64,000 nucleotides of DNA. Source: Lachnospiraceae bacterium. GTDB lineage: Bacteria > Bacillota > Clostridia > Lachnospirales > Lachnospiraceae. The DNA lies in contig JAKVNF010000003.1 in NCBI GenBank assembly GCA_022483465.1, forward strand, positions 62,001-126,000, written 5' to 3'. The position numbers were made by a program, and so were the translations under genes. Positions 45,012 to 54,675 of this stretch are shown here, one piece after another. Within the stretch, counting starts at the first letter, position 1. Each line of letters begins with the position of its first letter. Below the pieces are notes generated by a model. The model did not search any database. It saw only the letters and a list, made by a program, of their open reading frames with translations, and was not told the DNA's origin.

Positions 45012-45989
45012 TCAGTTGATCTGTTTGATCTGCTGTTTGGTGACCAGGGGATAGGAGGCAAGCTCCCTGCCGTCCAGGTTCTCGTGGTACATGTCGACCG
45101 CCGAGATCTGGCTGTTGTCATAGGTGCGGTAGTAGTAGATGCCGCGGTCCATGTTGCAGCAGGAGGAGTAGATCGTGATCTCATACTTGCCGCCGCCGAG
45201 GTCGCAGCAGCCCCGCTGCTGCTCCACGGAGCCCAGGATGTGGAAGAACTGGCTCACCGAGGAGTCCTCATCGTCGGGGGAGCAGGAGTTGAGCTTCGTG
45301 AAGGCGACCTTCACAAAGCGGGAGCCGGAGGAGAGATCGCCCGGCAGGCCGATGCCGCCCATGCCGCGGCTGTAGGGATCCAGGTCAATGCCCTTTGCAA
45401 AGGTGTTCTCCGAGGGGCCTGCGGACACGCCCCGATAGTCGTTGAGGCGGAAGAGCTGCTTGTCAAAGGTCGGGTTGTTGGTCATGACGCCCACCGGGTT
45501 CTCATAGATGTGGATGCCGTCCCGGACAGATTCCACGACGATCGATCCCGTCTGGTCGCCGATCATCCAGTGAAGCGGGGTGATCGGAAGCTCCTTGCTG
45601 AAGGGGATGTTGACGAGGCGAATCCGGTCCAGCAGCACCCGCGCCTGCTTGAGGTCCCTGCACTGGGCGAGAATCCAGGCGATGAACTCAAAGGGGGAGA
45701 TGTTGTCCTTCCCGTCCTCGACGGGCTCCGGGAAGTACCCGTTGCCCGGAAAGTTGAGTCCTGCCATGGAGAGGCCGTACTCATTGGTGGCGTCATAGTA
45801 GAGCGGGAAACCGCCGCAGACAAAAGCCATGCCGATCATGGCATAGTGGCTGGTCAGGGTGTCCTTGGTCCGGAAGGGAATCGGGAAGTTCCGTGGAGTC
45901 ACGGTCACTGACTCCTGATAGGAAAACTCCAGGTCCAGGTTGCGGCCGAAGTAGTGATCTTTGGTCTGGTACATTGCGCAGGTACACAT
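45012..45989 (-). CDS. Choloylglycine hydrolase family protein (bile salt hydrolase/penicillin V acylase type)
   Basis: A 325-residue Ntn-hydrolase. The start is fixed at 45989 because the catalytic Cys must follow the initiator Met (MCTCAMY). Arg16 and Asp19 in FGRNLDLEF, the NEYGLSMAGLNFPGNG block and MTNNPTFDKQL fit the active-site set of bile salt hydrolases. It would cleave the amide bond of conjugated bile acids, or a related N-acyl bond. No signal peptide, so cytoplasmic. Divergent from the symporter at 46323; the 333-base gap has no recognised operator. Confidence 0.9.
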   Translation of the reverse strand: MCTCAMYQTKDHYFGRNLDLEFSYQESVTVTPRNFPIPFRTKDTLTSHYAMIGMAFVCGGFPLYYDATNEYGLSMAGLNFPGNGYFPEPVEDGKDNISPFEFIAWILAQCRDLKQARVLLDRIRLVNIPFSKELPITPLHWMIGDQTGSIVVESVRDGIHIYENPVGVMTNNPTFDKQLFRLNDYRGVSAGPSENTFAKGIDLDPYSRGMGGIGLPGDLSSGSRFVKVAFTKLNSCSPDDEDSSVSQFFHILGSVEQQRGCCDLGGGKYEITIYSSCCNMDRGIYYYRTYDNSQISAVDMYHENLDGRELASYPLVTKQQIKQIN

Positions 45990-46322
45990 GGTCTGCTTCC
46001 TCCTATTTGTTGGGTTGAAATCCGTTTCGGTGAGAATTTCCAACAACTCCAGAATAGCACAATCTTGCCCAAAAGAGACCGATAAAAACCTGCGAAACCG
46101 TATAAAACGTGGAAATTCTCCGGGAATCACAGCAAAAGTGTGGACAAAGACCGAATTCCGTTGCAAAATTCTGCTGATTTCCGGTTTCACATCTGCAGAT
46201 CCACCCTTTCGCATCCCCTGAGCATTCCCCAGGCAGTAGAATCCGCATCTGCACAGCGGCCGCCCGAAGTGACGGTCTGTTTTTTATGGCACGGATGCAG
46301 CACGGCACCCGGGGAGGCAAAC

Positions 46323-47855
46323 ATGTCGGTTTCCATTCTACAGATCGCAGGCATTGCGATCACCCTCGCCCTCATCATCGGCGTCAGTCTCTACTCCGGG
46401 AAAAAGGTCTCCGGAGGCGCTGACTTTGCAACCGGAGGCGGCGGGGGCGGAAGCCTCCTGGTGTGCGGCGGCATCATGGGTGCCCTGGTCTCCTCGCAGG
46501 CGACCATCGGCACGGCACAGCTGGCCTTCACCTACGGTCTCTCCGCCTGGTGGTTTACTTTGGGTTCCGGCATCGGATGCCTGCTTCTTGCCCTTTTCTT
46601 CGCAGATCCCATCCGCAAGAGCGGCTGCACCACTGAGTTTGAGATCATCCGCCGGGAGTACGGAAAGCAGGTGGAGACGATCGGCTCGGGCCTCTGCTCC
46701 ATCGGCATCTTCATCAGCGTCCTCGCACAGGTGGTCGCCGGCGCAGGCCTCGTGAGCGTTCTGTTCCCCAGCATCGGCACTGCGGCCGCGGTGGCCATCA
46801 TGGCCGTCCTGATGACGGTCTATGTGCTCTTTGGCGGTGCCATCGGCGCCGGCATGGGCGGCGTTCTGAAGCTGATCCTTCTCTACATCGCCTCGATCGC
46901 GGGCCTCGTCACCGTGCTGCACATGACTGGCGGTCTGTCCGGTCTTGGTACCTCCCTCCAGAGCGTTCTGGTCGGCACAGACCTTGGCAATGTCCAGTCC
47001 GCAGTCTCCCTCTCCAACATCAATACGCCGGCTGACCTCGCCTCCCGCTTTTACAGCCTGACTGCAAGAGGACCGCTGAAGGACATCGGCTCCGGCCTCT
47101 CCCTTCTTCTCGGTGTGCTCTCGACCCAGACCTATGCCCAGGCCATTCTGACCGGCAAGACCAATCGGGAGGCCAAGAAGGGCGCCATGCTCTCTGCCTG
47201 CCTGATTCCCCCCCTTGGCATCGCCGGCATCGGCATCGGCCTGTTCATGCGGACCAGATATGTGACTGCCGCGGAGGCAACTGCCCTGGCAGCAGCCGGC
47301 AAGTCCATCCCGGCAGGGATGGGCACCATTGCCTCCACGATTCAGGTCTTCCCGATGTTCGTCGTCAACCACATGCCCCAGTTCTTCGGCGGCATCATCC
47401 TGGGAACGCTCCTTGTGACCATCATCGGCGGCGGTGCGGGACTCTCCCTCGGCGTTGCGACGATCGCCGTGCGGGATATCTACACCTCCATCAGCCCGAA
47501 GTTCCAGAATCCCAGGGTTGCCCTCAACGCAAACCGTCTGACGATCATCGGCGTCCTTGCCCTGGCGGCCCTTCTTGGCATGGCTGTGCCGGGTGCCACG
47601 ATCAACGACTTCGGCTTCCTGTCCATGGGACTGCGCGGAAGCGTGGTGTTCCTGCCTCTCGTGTGCGCCCTGTTCCTTCCCGGAAAGATCGACCGGCGTG
47701 CGGCCCTTGCCTCCACGGTATTGGGCCCGGTGGCAGTGCTTGCCGGCAATGCGGTGGGTCTTCCCTTTGATCCCCTGTTCCTTGGCATCACGGTCTGCTT
47801 TGTGATCCACGCCCTGGGTTACCGCAGAAAGGGCGTTGCCGTCACGACGGACTGA
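46323..47855 (+). CDS. Sodium:solute symporter family transporter
   Basis: A 510-residue membrane protein with about 13 hydrophobic segments and SSF signatures: GVSLYSGKKVSGGADFATGG, GALVSSQATIGTAQLAFTYG, TEFEIIRREYGKQVE and GAGLSLGVATIAVRDIY. GGGGAGG five bases before the ATG fixes the start; codons further upstream are a chance open frame. It imports an unknown organic solute with sodium. Being divergent from the choloylglycine hydrolase it may be co-regulated, though bile acid importers are usually of other families. Confidence 0.9.
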   Translation: MSVSILQIAGIAITLALIIGVSLYSGKKVSGGADFATGGGGGGSLLVCGGIMGALVSSQATIGTAQLAFTYGLSAWWFTLGSGIGCLLLALFFADPIRKSGCTTEFEIIRREYGKQVETIGSGLCSIGIFISVLAQVVAGAGLVSVLFPSIGTAAAVAIMAVLMTVYVLFGGAIGAGMGGVLKLILLYIASIAGLVTVLHMTGGLSGLGTSLQSVLVGTDLGNVQSAVSLSNINTPADLASRFYSLTARGPLKDIGSGLSLLLGVLSTQTYAQAILTGKTNREAKKGAMLSACLIPPLGIAGIGIGLFMRTRYVTAAEATALAAAGKSIPAGMGTIASTIQVFPMFVVNHMPQFFGGIILGTLLVTIIGGGAGLSLGVATIAVRDIYTSISPKFQNPRVALNANRLTIIGVLALAALLGMAVPGATINDFGFLSMGLRGSVVFLPLVCALFLPGKIDRRAALASTVLGPVAVLAGNAVGLPFDPLFLGITVCFVIHALGYRRKGVAVTTD

Positions 47856-47906
47856 TCCCGTGACAGGTTTATAAGGAACGGGCCCAAAATAAATGGAGCA
47901 AATTCA

Positions 47907-49331
47907 TCACACAGCTAGAACAGGCTTTCGAAAGTTTTTCCATGCTTGTTCTGGTTTGTGCGGGCGTATTGTGTAGTTCCATTTTCTGAGTGCTGAGTCC
48001 TTTTCCCCTTCGTTGTAATACTCTATGTTGATATCTTCGCGTAGTTCAATGGTATCGATTATTCCGTATGGGATCAGACCTTTCTCCAACATCTGCTTCT
48101 TCTCGGATGCGGAAAGGTAGATGTGTGATGATGACTCCGCCTGTACCAAAAGCCCGGTCCGGGTGCTTGCGTGCCGTGTGTATTCCATTGCATGCTCCAG
48201 TGTCTGAAGCGGCTTGGCGGCACAGGTTCTTGTTACCTGTGACCACAGCCTTCTTTCGATCGGGTTGTACTTTGATGTTCCCGGCGGATAGTGACAGACA
48301 CTGATCTTCAGCCCTGTTGCATCTCCGATCTGATGAACCGCCTCTTTCCACAGGTATCCTCTGGCTTTGTTGCTTCCGCCTCCGTCAGCAAGGATCAGCA
48401 GACGCTTTGAATTCGGATATGCCGCTTTCCCCTGTACCTCCCACCATCGGATGATGGCTTCTGCAACGAATTCCGACGTATCCCTGCTTACTCCGAAGAG
48501 CACAAAGCCGACATTCCTCCTGACATCGTAAACGCCATACGGCGATACGATTGCCAGATTCTTCATCAGTTCAGGTGGAATCAGGCTGCTTCCTTCCGGA
48601 TAGATATCTCCAAACGTGCAGGCAAAATCGTGATCCCATACCTTTCTGGGATCGTGTTTTTTCCTCAACTCACGTCCGGAATGATAATAGTTGCCCAACT
48701 GCATCTTTGCCTTGGTGTCAATCGAGATAATCGGATCTCCGCTGGCCTCAAATGACGCTCTTTCCTCCGCAATCCTGCAGAACTGAGCATCTCTTTCAGG
48801 ATGTGCTTTGCCAACCTGATCGTACTTCTGGTTCTTTTGAAAGGAATAGCCAAGCTTTTTGATGACCCGCTTTATTGTTGCATGGCCATAGCAGCACCCC
48901 GTCCTCGCAAGTACTTCATCACGTACTTTCTGAACGGTGACATTGATCCATTTGGCGTTTGACATCGGATCCCCGTATGAGCAGTCGTCTACGATATCAT
49001 CGATAATCCCAATGATGTCGGCTGCTGCGTCAAGGTCTATACCAGTGAACCCTTTCTTCGCCATTTCCATGCGGTGTTTCTTCTCGATAGGCCACCGACC
49101 GCCGCCATGCTTCCTGTTATGGTCGCCTTTATTGAAAATCTGACCCTCAAGGACTTCCTGCATTCCACGGCCGATCCTGTTCCTGCTGACATGGCAGTAA
49201 CGGCTGAGGGCAGAAATAGCACCACGCCCTTTTTCCAGCGCTCTGCGCCCGAGATAAAGACGTACCGCTTTCTCGGGCAGTCCAAGCAGTGTGTCTGCAA
49301 TATTTTTCAGTTCCAGTAGTGTGAACCCCAA
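47907..49331 (-). CDS. ISAzo13-family transposase
   Basis: A DDE transposase of the ISAzo13 type, about 474 residues from a proposed TTG start. GRGAISALSRYCHVSRNRIG is the helix-turn-helix region. The catalytic core shows IISIDTKAKMQLGN (first Asp), LLILADGGGSNKARGY (second Asp) and HYPPGTSKYNPIERRLWSQV (Glu region). An ATG-type start at 49379 exists but lies inside the neighbouring IS1634, so it is an artefact of nesting. The element's own ends were not resolved. Codon use is lower in GC than the chromosome. Confidence 0.88.
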   Translation of the reverse strand: MGFTLLELKNIADTLLGLPEKAVRLYLGRRALEKGRGAISALSRYCHVSRNRIGRGMQEVLEGQIFNKGDHNRKHGGGRWPIEKKHRMEMAKKGFTGIDLDAAADIIGIIDDIVDDCSYGDPMSNAKWINVTVQKVRDEVLARTGCCYGHATIKRVIKKLGYSFQKNQKYDQVGKAHPERDAQFCRIAEERASFEASGDPIISIDTKAKMQLGNYYHSGRELRKKHDPRKVWDHDFACTFGDIYPEGSSLIPPELMKNLAIVSPYGVYDVRRNVGFVLFGVSRDTSEFVAEAIIRWWEVQGKAAYPNSKRLLILADGGGSNKARGYLWKEAVHQIGDATGLKISVCHYPPGTSKYNPIERRLWSQVTRTCAAKPLQTLEHAMEYTRHASTRTGLLVQAESSSHIYLSASEKKQMLEKGLIPYGIIDTIELREDINIEYYNEGEKDSALRKWNYTIRPHKPEQAWKNFRKPVLAV

Positions 49332-49348
49332 AATCGCAAAGTTTTTTA

Positions 49349-51560
49349 CTAGCGGGAGTTTCGATTTAGGACAAAGCAAAACCCTTGCGAAGCCAGATGT
49401 TTAGCGGCTTCGCAAGGGTTCACTTTTGTATCGCCCAATTACTATTCTGTAGTTAATTCTTTCTTAGTTTTCTTTTTTTATCCCTTTTTACATTATCTGG
49501 CGAAGGTATCTTCTCGACGATATTCCACATGCTCTGCAGACTTGGCGTTAGTTCCTCGAGTGCCCTGACTGCCTTCTTCTGACCCGGCATCAGAATCCAT
49601 CCGTCGTGGATTTTGCACAACTCGTCCAGCATTGCCGCCTTTGTATAGGTAAGACCTTCATCTGCCATCCGTCTTCGAAGTACCTCTGCGATCGTGATCG
49701 CGAGGAAGCAGAGAAAGACGTGTACCCGGATCTTGTCGTCTGTCCAGTGATACTGCGGGCGTACGGCAAAGTGGTCCACTTTCTTGCTCGTCTTGAAGAG
49801 ATCCTCAATGCACTCCTGTGAAGCATACGAAGAGAGGACCTCCTCCGTCGACCAGTCCGTTCTGTCGGTGCAGGTCAGCTTCTTGCCGTAGTACTTTCTC
49901 TTATAGACTGCCAGTTTCGCTTCATCGAGCTGGAAGCTCACATCGTATCCGCTCTCCATGTTTCCGGAAGGGATGATGGTGATGAACTGCTCCAGCGTGC
50001 GCAGCCCCGTGAAACAGCTGCGGGTAAGCTTCAGAAACTCACTGGCTTCGTCCCATACCGGGACCTCCTTTGGCTTCTTCTTTCGTCCCTTCTTCGCCTG
50101 ATCTTTCTGCTCCTTCAGCAGCTCCTCGTTTTCCTTCGTGACCTCGCTGATCTGCTTTTCTACCTCGGTTTTGCGCTTCCTCATGGAAGAGTAGATGCGG
50201 GATCTGGGATTCTGGCAGCGAGACCTGAACTCCTCAAACTTTGCCTTGAACTTCTCGATGTCCCGGCCCATCTGCGCTTCCTGGCCGATGTACAGATCCT
50301 CGCTGTACGTCAGAATGCCCGTTCCGGTGATTCCGGAAAATGTGAGCCCGTCGATGCGGTATGCACGTCTTGTGTGGCCGTTTGCAAGCTTCACTTCCTG
50401 GTACTGATCCACGTCGATGTCATACAGCTCTTTATGGGAGTCGAGTGAGTGGGCGCAGATGAAGTGTACCCGGAGGGACTTGAAGTTCTCCTCCGAATTG
50501 CTGCCGCCATCGAAAGAAACCGTGACTTCGTCCAGAGATTTCCCGATTGTATCCGGGAGATCCTTCTGTACCTTCTCCATGAATGCACCGAACTCTGCCT
50601 TGTCATTCCTGCTTCCCTCATACATCTCCCAGAGGACAGGAACCTGCAGCAGATGACTGGTGATCATCGCAAGACTGAACTGCCGCAGATCAGTCCGCTT
50701 CTGCTTGTTGTGCCCCCGCTGGCACACCACGCAGCGGCCGTTCCGGGTGTCGATGTAGGTGAAGTAATTCGTGTAGTCGAGGTGCAGGTCGTTCAACTCA
50801 TCGGGGTACATCTCGAGCAGTCTTTTGGTGAGCAGCTGCTGTGCTTTGTGGACTTCCTCCTCGGAGATCCCGTCCATCGCTTCCCAGAATGCCTGGGAAG
50901 ACAGGGCTTCCGGTGCGAAGCCGAGATGATACGGGAGACTTGTTGTCTGCGCCCAGGCGGAAAACGCTTTCTTGCTGGCAGGATCGATTGCTCTGTGAAT
51001 AGCAGCAAGCAGGAGCACTCTGCTGCGGGACATCCCTTGGATTGTCTTGGATGAAAACGCCTCGTCCAGGATCTTCTCGACTCCAATGTACTGAGCCATG
51101 CGGAACATCGCCATCGGTCCGCCATGCGAATAGCACTTGAACCTCACCCCGCCAGTTTCATGTTCCGCCTGTTTTCCAGATGCGTTTCCCTTTGGGTCAC
51201 CTGTCCGGAGGTAATACTCGTTCAGCACACGATCGAAGAGTTTGTCAACAGGGCCGATGTATTCCAGGACGACCTCTTTGGGGTACTTGCTCCCTGGAGC
51301 CCGTCTACTGGTGACGATGTAGTAGTAATCATGTCCCTTTTTGGTTTTCTTTCTGATTGACGCCATGTATCGCCCTACCTATATATCCCTTAAATGCTTG
51401 ATTATTATATCAATATGTGTTCGATAAGTCAATGAAATAGGACATAAATCAATAGTCTACACATAGAAGTAATAGGGCGATACATTTAGGCCAACAAAAA
51501 AGCATGGAAACACGGTCAAAACTCCGCGTTTTCATGCTGAAATGTCGAAACTCCCGCTAG
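49349..51560. mobile_element. IS1634-family insertion sequence with CTAG target duplication
   Basis: Inverted ends CGGGAGTTTCGA (49353-49364) and the complement (51545-51556) are bounded by CTAG at both outer sides, read as a 4-bp duplication (49349-49352, 51557-51560). The single transposase gene fills the interior on the minus strand. A strong hairpin lies at about 49384-49421 after the gene. The insertion sits just upstream of the ISAzo13 transposase. Confidence 0.85.
49453..51366 (-). CDS. IS1634-family transposase
   Basis: A 637-residue DDE transposase. It has YYYIVTSRRAPGSKYPKEV at the N-terminus, HLDYTNYFTYID (first acidic region), VTVSFDGGSNSEENF and a long coiled-coil insertion (about 370-420, Glu/Lys-rich). 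The C-terminal DGIS-type strand YASQECIEDLFKTSKKVDH contains the catalytic Glu. Full length with no frameshift, so likely active. Confidence 0.92.
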   Translation of the reverse strand: MASIRKKTKKGHDYYYIVTSRRAPGSKYPKEVVLEYIGPVDKLFDRVLNEYYLRTGDPKGNASGKQAEHETGGVRFKCYSHGGPMAMFRMAQYIGVEKILDEAFSSKTIQGMSRSRVLLLAAIHRAIDPASKKAFSAWAQTTSLPYHLGFAPEALSSQAFWEAMDGISEEEVHKAQQLLTKRLLEMYPDELNDLHLDYTNYFTYIDTRNGRCVVCQRGHNKQKRTDLRQFSLAMITSHLLQVPVLWEMYEGSRNDKAEFGAFMEKVQKDLPDTIGKSLDEVTVSFDGGSNSEENFKSLRVHFICAHSLDSHKELYDIDVDQYQEVKLANGHTRRAYRIDGLTFSGITGTGILTYSEDLYIGQEAQMGRDIEKFKAKFEEFRSRCQNPRSRIYSSMRKRKTEVEKQISEVTKENEELLKEQKDQAKKGRKKKPKEVPVWDEASEFLKLTRSCFTGLRTLEQFITIIPSGNMESGYDVSFQLDEAKLAVYKRKYYGKKLTCTDRTDWSTEEVLSSYASQECIEDLFKTSKKVDHFAVRPQYHWTDDKIRVHVFLCFLAITIAEVLRRRMADEGLTYTKAAMLDELCKIHDGWILMPGQKKAVRALEELTPSLQSMWNIVEKIPSPDNVKRDKKRKLRKN

Positions 51561-51688
51561 GCGTCCCGGGATGACTCCATTAAAATGTCAATAGACGTTG
51601 GAAATAGGGCATAAAACGACATTGTAACCTCTGTAAAATGCTAGTATAATAACTGATAGATATTTTACTAGCAATTTAGAGGGCGGCC

Positions 51689-53410
51689 ATGTACAGCAAT
51701 ACAGATGTACTCGTTAAAACTCCGAAATCAAGCGACAAGGGAACTATCCATATCCTCACCACGGGTTATGTCTTGCTCGCCACAGAGTATCATTGGGACT
51801 CTGAGAAGCGGCGTCCTGTCGACAAACGGATCTCAATCGGAAAAATTGTCGATGGCGATCGCTCTCATATGCATCCAAACAAGAACTATGAGCAGTTCTT
51901 CGGTCCCATCGATGCTGAGGTGAACCGACTGAAGGACACCTTCGGCACAAAGGCCCGTAAAGCTGCCGGCAAAACGGATTCGAAGCTCTCCTTTGGACCG
52001 TACCTGGTTCTAAAGGCGGCCGCAGAGCAATCCGGATGCTATACCGCTCTGACACGGGTCTACCCTGAATATGAGCGGAAAATCATTGCATTGGCCGTCT
52101 ACTCCATTGTTGCGGAAAGTTCAACTGCCCAGCTGTTTCCCGGTTGGTGTTTTGATCACTACTGCGGTCTGGATCGTGTCATCGACGACAGTGAAGTCAG
52201 CGGCCTATACCGTCTGATCGGGTCAGATGAGGGAAATATCAATGTGTTCTTCCGGATTTTCCGGGAAGAATACGAGAAACGATTTCCCCGAAAGGACAGC
52301 AATCGGGTCATTGCCTTTGACTCCACCAATCAAAACACCCAGTCCGAGAATGAAGATCTTGCAGAGTTCGGAAAATCCAAGACCGATTTTGGCCTGAAGA
52401 TCATTAACACGGCTATGTTTGTGGATGAAGAGACCGGCATTCCTATGTGGTATGAGCACTACGACGGTTCTCTCCTGGATAAGGTGCAGACGTCCTTCTC
52501 ATTGAAAAAGATCGTGGATGCAGGATATCAAAAGCTGTTCGCAATGTTCGATCGAGGATACTTTTCAGAGGACATCATCAAAGCCCTCCGGAAAGTAAAG
52601 GATCTGGAATATGGTGTCCTCTGTCCAGACAATGTCAACTGGGTAGATGCGCTCATCAAAGATCATGGAGCGGAGATCCGCGGAAAGCAGAAATACCTGA
52701 CGACGGAGCCCAACGTATTTGGAAAGCGGTACCCGGTAACAGTGGCTGGAAAGGCTTGCTTTGCCTACCTCTTCTTTGATCACTCCCGGGAATTTGATGA
52801 GGAACAGTCCATAAGGAGCACTATTTCCTATTACTTCAATGAGGCATCCAAGAGAAAACGCTACACGGAAAAGATGGCGCAGGACTACGCTCCAAAAGGG
52901 ATCATTGTCGTTAAAAAGGCCGATCCAGAAACAGGGAAGAACTTCACCATCCTGGAGGACACTGAAATGATCCAGACGATGGTCGATCGTGCCGGATTCT
53001 TTGTTCTCGTCAGTGATACTGAAATGACGGCATCCGAGGCAATCCGGATTATCCGGCGACGTGATGTTGTGGAGCACGTCTTCGAATCCATCAAGCGGCA
53101 CTTTGATCTGTCGGTCACATACACCCACTCCATCGAGACATATCGGGGGAAGATGTTCACGGCCTTTATCGCAAGCATTCTCTTTGCCACGCTGACATGG
53201 GATTTGAGGGAAGTGCTTCACGATAAGACCAGTGCAACCATCGCCTTCGAGATGATGGAGCTAAACAAGTATAAGGTGGAACTGCAGTCTGATGGCAGTT
53301 GGTATCCGTCCTATGCGATGAGCAGGATTCAGAAGGAACTGGTCTCCAAGGTTGGCCTCACAGAGGACGAGGCAATCAACCAGGCAACTGAGATCAAGCT
53401 GCTAGTATAA
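51689..53410 (+). CDS. IS4-superfamily transposase (DDE, IS1634-like)
   Basis: A 573-residue transposase. N-terminal YVLLATEYHWDSEKRRPVDK resembles the wing of IS1634-like enzymes. Catalytic regions are VIAFDSTNQNTQSENED (first Asp), KLFAMFDRGYFSEDII (second Asp) and RRRDVVEHVFESIKRHFDL (Glu). Intact, with AGAGGGCGG upstream of the ATG. The 3' end (53401-53436) resembles, in inverted orientation, the sequence at 49318-49353, so the element borders are entangled with the IS1634/ISAzo13 pair. Confidence 0.88.
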   Translation: MYSNTDVLVKTPKSSDKGTIHILTTGYVLLATEYHWDSEKRRPVDKRISIGKIVDGDRSHMHPNKNYEQFFGPIDAEVNRLKDTFGTKARKAAGKTDSKLSFGPYLVLKAAAEQSGCYTALTRVYPEYERKIIALAVYSIVAESSTAQLFPGWCFDHYCGLDRVIDDSEVSGLYRLIGSDEGNINVFFRIFREEYEKRFPRKDSNRVIAFDSTNQNTQSENEDLAEFGKSKTDFGLKIINTAMFVDEETGIPMWYEHYDGSLLDKVQTSFSLKKIVDAGYQKLFAMFDRGYFSEDIIKALRKVKDLEYGVLCPDNVNWVDALIKDHGAEIRGKQKYLTTEPNVFGKRYPVTVAGKACFAYLFFDHSREFDEEQSIRSTISYYFNEASKRKRYTEKMAQDYAPKGIIVVKKADPETGKNFTILEDTEMIQTMVDRAGFFVLVSDTEMTASEAIRIIRRRDVVEHVFESIKRHFDLSVTYTHSIETYRGKMFTAFIASILFATLTWDLREVLHDKTSATIAFEMMELNKYKVELQSDGSWYPSYAMSRIQKELVSKVGLTEDEAINQATEIKLLV

Positions 53411-53684
53411 AAACTTGCGATTTAGGGGTGAACAGCTTTTTTCGCATGGCAGTCTGGTGTTGCCAGGTGGAAAGATGCTGTTGGACTGTAGGTTTTATGA
53501 GGAAGTTGACTGGGCCTTGTTCAGGATCTCAGCGCTGCGGGATACCGCTGTTTTCATTCTCTCGAGCTGCTTCTTGAGCGAGTCCACTTCCTGATTCAGT
53601 TCCCGGATTTTTGCAGTGAGTTCGCCTATCTCAGCCCGCTGATTATTGATCGTCTCCTCACAGCTGTCGGTATTCTGCTTTTGA

Positions 53685-53905
53685 CGGAAATTTTGCTTAA
53701 ACCGGCAATACGACGTGTTGCACCACATGAGAAAGCCTGTAACCACGGCAGTTGTTCAAGATAAAATTCACTATTTAGAACATTGCCGACCGGTAACGCA
53801 ATAAACAGTGTGTTTATATCGATCACAACCCAGTAAACACAAGGCTTTCATCGAAAAAACGCTTTACCGCTTGTTCGGTAATTACCGGTCTATTGTAAAT
53901 TTCCG
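53685..53905 (-). mobile_element. MITE-like element, copy 2 (221 bp)
   Basis: An exact reverse complement of 36530-36750 over all 221 bases. On the left it is flanked by TTTGA (53680-53684). On the right the matching TTTGA appears only after removal of the adjacent 308-bp element (TT at 53906-53907 joined to TGA at 54224-54226), showing that this copy inserted first. Confidence 0.9.
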
Positions 53906-53907
53906 TT

Positions 53908-54215
53908 GGCGTTAGTTAAGAAACGGGTTGATAAGCGATCGCCTAGCATGAGACCACTAATACCTCACTTTGAGCTCGAGCTGGGTACACTCCTATCCGT
54001 GCTGTGTTGCATCATGTAACAAAGCATCACCTAGATTGCCTAAACACATACACTCACTTGCCGAGTATGTGACTATAAATAACAAGATAGGCATTATGCG
54101 GAGAAGAAAAGAGCTCCAAATGGGGATTCTATATCTTCATCGGACATTATCGCGTCGAGAGTTCACCATGGAGGTTGTGGTATGGAACCCATCAACCCGG
54201 TTCTTTACTAACGCC
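53908..54215. mobile_element. Second MITE-like element (308 bp) with 8-bp target duplication
   Basis: The ends are inverted repeats, GGCGTTAGTTAAGAAACGGG on the left and its near-complement on the right, matching at 24 of 28 positions. It is flanked by TTTCCGTT on both sides (53900-53907 and 54216-54223). The left duplication covers the last bases of the 221-bp element, so this insertion came later. No transposase gene inside; the interior has no gene that I can support. Confidence 0.85.
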
Positions 54216-54675
54216 TTTCCGTTTGAAGCAGCTCCGATTCACGAGTTACGGATTTCACTTTACGGCCGGGTTTATGTGAGCTTGGTACGAATTCTTTAGT
54301 GACCGGATCTTCATATCCGATATAAGTTCGCTTGGGCCGGGACTGCTTGGTAACGGGATCGTAGTAAGACTTGCTCTCATAAATGCTTACCCAGCCGGTC
54401 TTCTTATTCGTGTAACGAACGATTGACATAGGAACTCCTGACTGCACCTGCAACACCATTACAGTCATTATAATACATACCATGATATCTGCCCATATCG
54501 AAATGGTATTTATAATGGTATTTAATAAGGTGCTCATACTTAAGAGTCTCCGCCTCAAGGGAAAGAGCTCTTTTGGACTTTCTATATCATCGCCGATGAG
54601 CAAAAATCAATCAACTCGTAGGTTAAAAGAACAGTAGTTTGCATTAAGTCTTACACAAGAAACAACTCCAATCAG

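Larger units (their letters stand above)
53495..54429 (-). pseudogene. Transposase-N-terminus-like/coiled-coil gene split by two nested elements
   Basis: The 5' part (54429 to about 54224) encodes SIVRYTNKKTGWVSIYESKS and DPVTKQSRPKRTYIGYEDP, like the N-terminus of IS4/IS1634 transposases. The 3' part (53684-53495) encodes a coiled coil (RAEIGELTAKIRELNQEVDS). Two mobile elements lie between. Removing both, with one copy of each target duplication, joins the halves exactly in frame into a 130-residue protein. It is probably an IS-linked accessory protein. Function is not known. Confidence 0.75.

Noticed and set aside
46338-47810. 490-codon minus-strand open frame
   Set aside because: Antisense shadow of the sodium:solute symporter.
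49332-49379. ATG-type N-terminal extension of the ISAzo13 transposase
   Set aside because: These codons lie in and across the terminal inverted repeat of the neighbouring IS1634, so the extension arises from nesting.
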